Source: Ovis canadensis | Taxonomy: Eukaryota; Chordata; Mammalia; Artiodactyla; Bovidae | Assembly: GCF_042477335.2 (NCBI RefSeq) | Contig: NC_091250.1 | Span: 132,281,384-132,345,383 of the forward strand | Direction of reading: 5' to 3' | DNA length: 64,000 bases | Part shown: in pieces, positions 62,501 through 64,000 of the stretch | How positions within the stretch are numbered: position 1 is the first letter of the stretch | How the letters are laid out: the number at the start of each line of letters is the position of its first letter | Translations under genes and position numbers: made by a program | Notes under the pieces: model-generated | The model's database searches: none | What the model saw: the letters and a program-made list of their open reading frames with translations, nothing else | What the model was told of the DNA's origin: nothing

Positions 62501-64000
62501 TTGAAACTTAATAAGGGAAATGCAAACAGAAAAAGTCCCTAGTACAAGGGACTGATGGCCTGTCTCAGCAGCATTCTGGATGAGCCGTATGCGCAATACA
62601 GGGCCGAGCTTAGCAATGAGCAGTGAGCCTGGAAACACCCATCTGGATCCTAGCCTCTGGTCCCAGCAAGCAGTCACCATCAATGAGCTTGTCTGCGGGT
62701 TTGGTCCCAACTCCCGACGGTCCAACAGCCGCACTCCCGCCTCTCAGCCCTGATGGCCTCTCCCTCTCCCTCTCCCTCCGTTCACTGGGGCCCATTTCCA
62801 CCCTCACGCAGAGACCGCCTCCTTCCTAGCACCCGTGCCCCTCTTTGACCTCAGAGCCAAGCGCATGTTCTCCACACGCCCTCTCCTAGCGTCTAGCTCA
62901 CCCTCCCTTCAACCCCATCACGGTCCTAAGACCTCATGGCGAGCCGGCATCATCCCCTCACTCACCTGAGGCCCTTGGTTTAACACTGAGCACGCCCTTG
63001 CTTACAGCTCTGACTCCCTGCCATTTCATCTGGCAAAATCCCAGCCCCAGGTTCAACTCTTCACCCTTTCTATTCGTGAGCACTGGCCCGAGCGCGCCCC
63101 TCTGAGTGCGTTCCCGGCTCCTCGTGTCGCCTCCCTCGTCCACTCCTCCACACCTCTCCCCATGCCCACTCTGAGCAGATGACTCCCACGGTTACTCTGC
63201 GGAGAACAGAGAACCCTGACGGCAACTTCACAGGTTCCCTCTCACAGCTCCCAACTGGTGGCACCAGCACCCACAGAGATGGGCTTCCCACCCCTGGCTG
63301 CAGCTCCTAAAACCCAAACACCAACACTGGGTCCACGCTGCCCAGGGGCTTCCGGACTTAGCAGCCTTTTCTCTAGTGTCAACACTACCCAGGGGCTTCC
63401 AGACTTAGTGGCCTTTTCTCTAGTGTCCACGCTGCCCAGGGGCTTCCAGACTTAGTGGCCTTTTCTCTAGTGTCCACGCTGCCCAGGGGCTTCCGGACTT
63501 AGTGGCCTTTTCTCTAGTGTCCATGCTGCCCAGGGGCTTCCGGACTTAGCAGCCTTTTCTCTAGTGTCCTCCTCTATCCGGATCCCACAGGGCACGTGGG
63601 TCAGCAGCACTCTGACACTGACTGTGTTCACAGCACCCCCAGTGCCTGCACAGTACCTGGCACACACCTGGTATTCAAAGTTTAGTTTCTTCACTCTCTC
63701 CTAAGTGATTTTCACTTAGTTACTTATTCTCAAGCCAGGTCTAAATGTTGTCCTGATTCTTTTGTTCCCTCTCTCAGCTCTTCCTCCACGTCCATCAGCA
63801 AGTCCTACTTATCCCACCTTTGAAATAAAACACAAAGGAGCCTCTCTCCACCTCCACCTCCACCTCCACCACCGCCCTGGCCAAGCTACCAGACCTCCTG
63901 TTTGAAGAAAGGTTCCTCTCTCGTCCTGTACGATGCTCTCTCTCTACCAACCCAGAATGACTCAGACTGAAAAGCGTCGTTTCCACCTGCAGCCCTCCAG
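22230..64000 (-). CDS. ADD1: ADD1 alpha-adducin gene, exons 3-16 (5' end outside window)
   Basis: Alpha-adducin caps actin filament ends and recruits spectrin at the membrane skeleton, acting as heteromers with beta- or gamma-adducin. Coding exons from 5' to 3' on the minus strand: 62025-61863, 53081-52930, 45953-45873, 45687-45538, 43335-43192, 43091-42993, 42410-42234, 38145-37894, 35324-35223, 34561-34472, 29692-29536, 26364-26278, 23962-23598. They join in frame to 672 residues plus stop. With 65 residues expected in exon 2 this gives 737, the human length. The head (about 147-330) is a class II aldolase-like fold with HIH at 239-241. The tail ends in the basic MARCKS-like domain [16 protein letters not shown] with Ser726. 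Known kinase sites Ser408, Ser436, Thr445, Thr480 and Ser481 are present. Alternative exon 10 extension and exon 15 are listed separately. Start codon and promoter lie beyond 64000. Confidence 0.97.
22252..22257 (-). terminator. ADD1: ADD1 poly(A) signal AATAAA
   Basis: TTTATT on the plus strand reads AATAAA on the minus strand, in the context ACAAATAAAATTC. It is the canonical hexamer closest downstream of the ADD1 stop in a suitable position. Confidence 0.7.
23598..23962 (-). CDS. ADD1: ADD1 exon 16 (last coding exon)
   Basis: Residues 617-737. Starts [20 protein letters not shown], runs through a Glu/Pro/Ala-rich tail and [20 protein letters not shown], and ends [11 protein letters not shown] and TGA (23600-23598). 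The Glu run ([10 protein letters not shown]) is longer than in human. The acceptor is CACCAG|AC. Confidence 0.96.
24567..24780 (-). mobile_element. Bov-tA SINE with target-site duplication
   Basis: A full-length reversed element: Bov-A part (cgctcagccgtgtccgtctc, ctccaggcaagagtcctgga) then tRNA-like head (caaacccgggtctcccacac, ccgccagggaagcc). Direct repeats aacatggaaa flank it at 24557-24566 and 24781-24790. It lies in the intron between ADD1 exons 15 and 16. Confidence 0.94.
25614..25647 (-). CDS. ADD1: ADD1 alternative cassette exon 15
   Basis: A 34-nt exon with acceptor AGCAG|GAGG and donor ATA|GTAAGT. Joined after exon 14 it reads [11 protein letters not shown] and then a stop, closely matching the end of the short human alpha-adducin isoform (GDGCAREYLLP). 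The stop codon is TA from this exon plus A from exon 16 (TAA). Inclusion removes the acidic tail and the MARCKS-like domain, giving about 627 residues. Confidence 0.82.
26278..26364 (-). CDS. ADD1: ADD1 exon 14
   Basis: Residues 588-616: [20 protein letters not shown], then PSTPVKREE. The acceptor is CTGCAG|AG and the donor AAG|GTGAGC. Confidence 0.94.
26831..27072. mobile_element. Composite SINE: tRNA-type head plus reversed Bov-tA
   Basis: The left part (26831-26930) reads as a plus-strand tRNA-derived SINE (cgtggctaagacttcacact, cccaggtttgatccctggtc). It is joined directly to a minus-strand Bov-tA (gaattctccaggcaagaata, ccaacccagggatcaagccc) ending at 27072. Two insertions, one into or beside the other, are likely. 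In ADD1 intron 13. Confidence 0.8.
28863..28894. repeat. Perfect 13-bp inverted repeat with 6-nt loop
   Basis: tcagggttactgt and acagtaaccctga are exact reverse complements separated by gagcta. The following bases (gggcctgccacaacataact) resemble an old MIR SINE, which may be the source. Confidence 0.85.
29536..29692 (-). CDS. ADD1: ADD1 exon 13
   Basis: Residues 536-587: [20 protein letters not shown], then [20 protein letters not shown], ending KQKGPE. The acceptor is CTGCAG|GGT and the donor AAG|GTGAGT. Confidence 0.96.
29693..34471 (-). other. ADD1: ADD1 intron 12
   Basis: A 4.8-kb intron. The only repeat that I recognise is the SINE at 32971-33166. The rest is G+C-moderate sequence without exon-like reading frames conserved with adducin. 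Confidence 0.7.
32971..33166 (+). mobile_element. Bov-tA SINE
   Basis: The head (cggcttagatggtaaagggc, acccaggtttgacccctttg) is followed by the Bov-A body (gtccatggggtcacaaagag, tcagacacgactgagcgact). Antisense to ADD1, intron 12. Confidence 0.92.
34472..34561 (-). CDS. ADD1: ADD1 exon 12
   Basis: Residues 506-535: [20 protein letters not shown], then [10 protein letters not shown]. The acceptor is CCTCAG|ATC and the donor CAG|GTGAGC. Confidence 0.96.
35223..35324 (-). CDS. ADD1: ADD1 exon 11
   Basis: Residues 472-505: [20 protein letters not shown], then [14 protein letters not shown]. Includes Thr480 (Rho-kinase site in human) and Ser481. The donor is AAG|GTGCGT. Confidence 0.96.
35325..37800 (-). 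other. ADD1: ADD1 intron 10
   Basis: A 2.5-kb intron. It has an A+T-rich centre and a purine-rich tract (36661-36730, with a GA repeat), but no SINE or LINE that I recognise. Confidence 0.7.
37801..37893 (-). CDS. ADD1: ADD1 exon 10 alternative 3' extension
   Basis: Use of a second donor (CTTG|GTCTGT at 37801/37800) instead of the one at 37894 adds exactly 93 nt. This inserts 31 residues after Lys471, starting [14 protein letters not shown] and ending SCITNCL. The same insertion is known in a long human alpha-adducin isoform. It keeps the frame into exon 11. Confidence 0.82.
37894..38145 (-). CDS. ADD1: ADD1 exon 10
   Basis: Residues 388-471: [20 protein letters not shown], then [20 protein letters not shown], then [17 protein letters not shown]. 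Contains Ser408, Ser436, Thr445 and Gly460 (codon GGG, 37929-37927). The usual donor is AAG|GTGTGG. Confidence 0.96.
38146..42233 (-). other. ADD1: ADD1 intron 9
   Basis: A 4.1-kb intron with a 17-bp minisatellite (39105-39190), an A+T-rich stretch (39650-40520) and no SINE or LINE that I recognise. Confidence 0.7.
39105..39190. repeat. 17-bp minisatellite, about five copies
   Basis: The unit gcccccgcctccataag is repeated about five times with 1-bp length or base variants. In ADD1 intron 9. Confidence 0.9.
42234..42410 (-). CDS. ADD1: ADD1 exon 9
   Basis: Residues 329-387: [20 protein letters not shown], then [20 protein letters not shown] and DNL. This leads from the head into the neck. 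The acceptor is AAAAG|GTT and the donor CTG|GTAAGA. Confidence 0.96.
42993..43091 (-). CDS. ADD1: ADD1 exon 8
   Basis: Residues 296-328: [20 protein letters not shown], then [13 protein letters not shown]. The RNHG..SVG segment is typical of the class II aldolase-like fold. The donor is CAG|GTAAGG. Confidence 0.96.
43192..43335 (-). CDS. ADD1: ADD1 exon 7
   Basis: Residues 248-295: [20 protein letters not shown], then [20 protein letters not shown] and KNLGPKSK. The acceptor is CTCTAG|GTC and the donor AAG|GTCAGT. Confidence 0.96.
43336..45537 (-). other. ADD1: ADD1 intron 6
   Basis: A 2.2-kb intron, A+T-rich between 43740 and 44380. It contains one tRNA-derived SINE (45070-45321). No other element recognised. 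Confidence 0.7.
45070..45321 (+). mobile_element. tRNA-derived SINE (CHR-like)
   Basis: The head gggcttccctggtgactcag is followed by gccacgtgcctcagggcaac and the 'agccacaactcctgagcctg' body, then an A-rich tail (gataaaaataaaaacac). It lacks the Bov-A body, so it belongs to the CHR-like ruminant/cetacean SINE group. Confidence 0.82.
45538..45687 (-). CDS. ADD1: ADD1 exon 6
   Basis: Residues 198-247: [20 protein letters not shown], then [20 protein letters not shown] and [13 protein letters not shown] (239-241) recalls the metal-binding HxH of class II aldolases. The donor is GCG|GTGAGT. Confidence 0.96.
45873..45953 (-). CDS. ADD1: ADD1 exon 5
   Basis: Residues 171-197: [20 protein letters not shown], then EVTASSL. 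The acceptor is CCACAG|ACC and the donor TTG|GTAAGA. Confidence 0.96.
46836..46905 (+). mobile_element. Bov-A SINE tail fragment
   Basis: ggctacagtccatggggtca and cagacagtcagagtgaagtg, followed by a CA microsatellite at the 3' end. Only the last part of the element remains. Confidence 0.8.
46965..48600 (+). mobile_element. BovB (RTE-type) LINE, 5'-truncated and decayed
   Basis: Translation in broken frames gives the reverse-transcriptase core: [53 protein letters not shown], and the catalytic RYADDTTL at about 47805-47830, then [16 protein letters not shown] and [11 protein letters not shown]. The longest open piece is 47540-48184. Frameshifts and stops (for example TAG and TGA near 47379-47390) interrupt the rest, and the endonuclease part is missing. 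The 3' end is the typical BovB tail (gatgctgaagctgaagctcc, atggggtcacagagagctgg). BovB is the source of Bov-A machinery and is known for horizontal transfer between reptiles and ruminants. Antisense to ADD1, intron 4. Confidence 0.93.
48790..48848 (+). mobile_element. Bov-A SINE tail fragment
   Basis: ctgaagtccatggggtcgca followed by agaagttggacatggctaag; only about 60 bp. Confidence 0.65.
49492..49672 (-). mobile_element. tRNA-derived SINE, reversed
   Basis: The reverse complement of the tRNA-like head is seen at the right end (gggattgaacttgcatcccc, aaccactggaccaccagtga). The left part is an unrelated-looking body (ggctctcaggttgcagtgtc). It does not carry a Bov-A body. Confidence 0.75.
50795..51503 (-). 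mobile_element. BovB LINE 3' fragment
   Basis: On the minus strand it encodes decayed pieces of the BovB C-terminus ([36 protein letters not shown]), followed by the 3' tail. About 700 bp, intron 4 of ADD1, in ADD1 sense orientation. Confidence 0.92.
52248..52664 (-). mobile_element. BovB LINE 3' end fragment
   Basis: The last about 415 bp of BovB reversed: tail (gtgtccgactctttgcgacc), then the conserved 'attgagtcggtgatgccatc' and 'ccttctccaacaccacagtt'. It ends 265 bp downstream of ADD1 exon 4. Confidence 0.92.
52930..53081 (-). CDS. ADD1: ADD1 exon 4
   Basis: Residues 120-170: [20 protein letters not shown], then [20 protein letters not shown] and [10 protein letters not shown]. The first Ser codon is split with exon 3. 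The acceptor is TTTCAG|GT and the donor ACA|GTGAGT. Confidence 0.96.
53884..53967 (+). mobile_element. Bov-A SINE tail fragment
   Basis: aattctatggacaaaggagt, then ctacagtccatggggccaca and gagccagacacaactgagca, followed by a CA-rich run. Confidence 0.82.
54440..54592 (-). mobile_element. Bov-A SINE fragment, reversed
   Basis: gtctaactctctgcaaccct, gtctaccaggctcctctgtt and attctccgggcaagaatact are the reversed Bov-A body; the tRNA-like head is missing. Confidence 0.85.
54612..56134 (+). mobile_element. BovB (RTE-type) LINE, 5'-truncated and decayed
   Basis: Translated pieces in shifting frames: [70 protein letters not shown], then [11 protein letters not shown] where the catalytic YADD has become CADD. 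The longest open frame is 55058-55573. The tail ends gacacgactgagcgactgaa near 56120. About 1.5 kb, lacking the endonuclease. Lies upstream of ADD1 exon 4 and antisense to ADD1. Confidence 0.93.
56546..56762 (-). mobile_element. Bov-tA SINE
   Basis: A reversed full-length element: gttgctcagtcgtgtctgac, then ttcccaggcaagaatactgg and a tRNA-like head at the right (ccagggatcaaatccaggtc, gccactagggaagg). Confidence 0.93.
57474..57655 (+). mobile_element. Bov-tA SINE, diverged
   Basis: The head (cttccaaggtggccctaagt, gcggcttcaattcctgaatc) is followed by a partly deleted Bov-A body (gaaatggcaactcactccag, gtcctctgggtcgcagagag). Confidence 0.87.
58420..58839 (+). mobile_element. BovB LINE 3' fragment
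   Basis: Starts in the decayed C-terminus (cagcagtcatgtacggatga, corresponding to VMYGCES) and runs to the tail (ccaatactttggccacctca, gagtcagacacaactgagca, ctgaactgaact). About 420 bp. Confidence 0.92.
59521..59793 (+). mobile_element. Bov-A2 SINE with perfect target-site duplication
   Basis: Two Bov-A monomers in tandem (gcgatggcagcccacgccag... and gaaatggcaaccagctccag...), each ending in the 'gtcagacacgactgagcgac' type tail, then a short CAG repeat. A 12-bp duplication aaaccatcgagc flanks it at 59509-59520 and 59794-59805. The intact structure suggests a relatively recent insertion. Confidence 0.96.
60209..60790 (+). pseudogene. RPL17: RPL17 processed pseudogene
   Basis: An intronless copy of ribosomal protein L17 mRNA (uL22, large subunit, near the exit tunnel). 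It begins ATGGTTCC at 60209 ([19 protein letters not shown]), continues in shifted frames through ETAP-IKG, KYLKDV and [12 protein letters not shown] equivalents, and is open from 60484 ([50 protein letters not shown]). It ends with the remnant 3' UTR 'aaataaatgcaaataaaag' and an A-rich stretch. The original stop TAA reads CAA. Frameshifts near 60270-60480 and the lost stop show it is not functional. Antisense to ADD1 in intron 3. The parent gene is inferred from the protein pattern. Confidence 0.9.
61490..61685 (+). mobile_element. Bov-tA SINE
   Basis: The head (ctgacgctcgatcagtagag, caggcttggtgcccctgtgt) is followed by the Bov-A body (ctccagtattcttgcctgga, gtcagacacgactgagcaac). It lies less than 200 bp from ADD1 exon 3. 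Confidence 0.92.
61863..62025 (-). CDS. ADD1: ADD1 exon 3
   Basis: Residues 66-120: [20 protein letters not shown], then [20 protein letters not shown] and [15 protein letters not shown]. The acceptor is TATTAG|GCT and the donor TGA|GTGAGT. It is the most 5' ADD1 exon in the window. Confidence 0.96.
63331..63565. repeat. 47-bp minisatellite, five copies
   Basis: Five tandem units of exactly 47 bp, each starting gtccacgctgcccaggggct or a close variant and ending ccttttctctagt. Units differ at a few positions (for example tagcag/tagtgg, ccgg/ccag). 5 x 47 = 235 bp. Confidence 0.97.
63850..63875. repeat. (CACCTC)n microsatellite
   Basis: About four CACCTC units in ADD1 intron 2. Confidence 0.85.

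Larger units (their letters stand above)
62026..64000 (-). other. ADD1: ADD1 intron 2 (partial)
   Basis: The intron leading back to the start-codon exon, which is outside the window. It has a 47-bp minisatellite (63331-63565), a (CTCCCT)n run near 62757-62780 and a (CACCTC)n run near 63850-63875. No exon or interspersed repeat recognised. Confidence 0.75.

Noticed and set aside
63331-63565. Regular 47-bp repeats considered as a CRISPR array
   Set aside because: Units are directly adjacent without spacers, in a mammalian intron. It is a minisatellite.
1-64000. Search for a microbial or otherwise novel gene system
   Set aside because: All well-supported coding sequence belongs to GRK4, NOP14, MFSD10, ADD1, or known retroelements. 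No unexplained conserved cluster was seen.

Overview
This is a ruminant (bovid-type) mammalian chromosome segment, not a microbial one. Two things show this. The exons of four vertebrate genes can be spliced by eye and translated, with GT-AG introns throughout. The interspersed repeats are the ruminant set: Bov-tA/Bov-A2 SINEs and BovB LINEs. The gene order GRK4 - NOP14 - MFSD10 - ADD1 matches human 4p16.3, shown here in reverse orientation. The exact species (cattle, sheep, goat or a relative) cannot be fixed from the sequence alone.

Layout: (1) 1-739 is the start of GRK4 on the minus strand; only its 17-residue first coding exon is present and the rest lies left of the window. (2) 740-1551 is a GC-rich head-to-head promoter shared with NOP14, carrying a ZNF143-type motif and a GCC repeat. 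(3) 1552-15918 is the complete NOP14 gene on the plus strand: 18 coding exons, 868 codons, a nucleolar small-subunit processome factor. (4) 15919-18535 is the NOP14 3' flank, then a CpG-rich promoter with ETS and Sp1 motifs for MFSD10. In human an antisense lncRNA (NOP14-AS1) starts from the corresponding place. (5) 18536-21560 is the complete MFSD10 gene on the plus strand: 12 coding exons, 456 codons, a major-facilitator transporter. (6) About 22.15-22.26 kb is a tail-to-tail poly(A) junction. (7) 22.23-64.0 kb is ADD1 (alpha-adducin) on the minus strand, from its 3' UTR up to exon 3. The start-codon exon lies to the right of the window. The visible coding exons sum to 672 residues, which with the 65 residues expected in exon 2 gives the 737 of human alpha-adducin. 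Both classical alternative regions are readable: the 93-nt extension of exon 10 and the cassette exon 15 with its premature stop.

The ADD1 introns hold most of the repeats: two degenerate BovB LINE copies, several BovB 3' fragments in both orientations, many tRNA-derived and Bov-A SINEs (two with target-site duplications I can read), a full-length RPL17 processed pseudogene, and two minisatellites (five copies of 47 bp; about five copies of 17 bp).

I found no evidence of a previously undescribed gene system. The genes do not form a pathway: NOP14 acts in ribosome biogenesis, MFSD10 in membrane transport, ADD1 in the spectrin-actin membrane skeleton and GRK4 in GPCR desensitisation. What they share is bidirectional promoters and close spacing. 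The points most worth following are the inverted BovB pair around ADD1 exon 4 (a possible circular-RNA or editing substrate), the exon-15 stop codon completed across a splice junction, the NOP14 stop codon that lies inside a poly(A) signal, and the 47-bp minisatellite.
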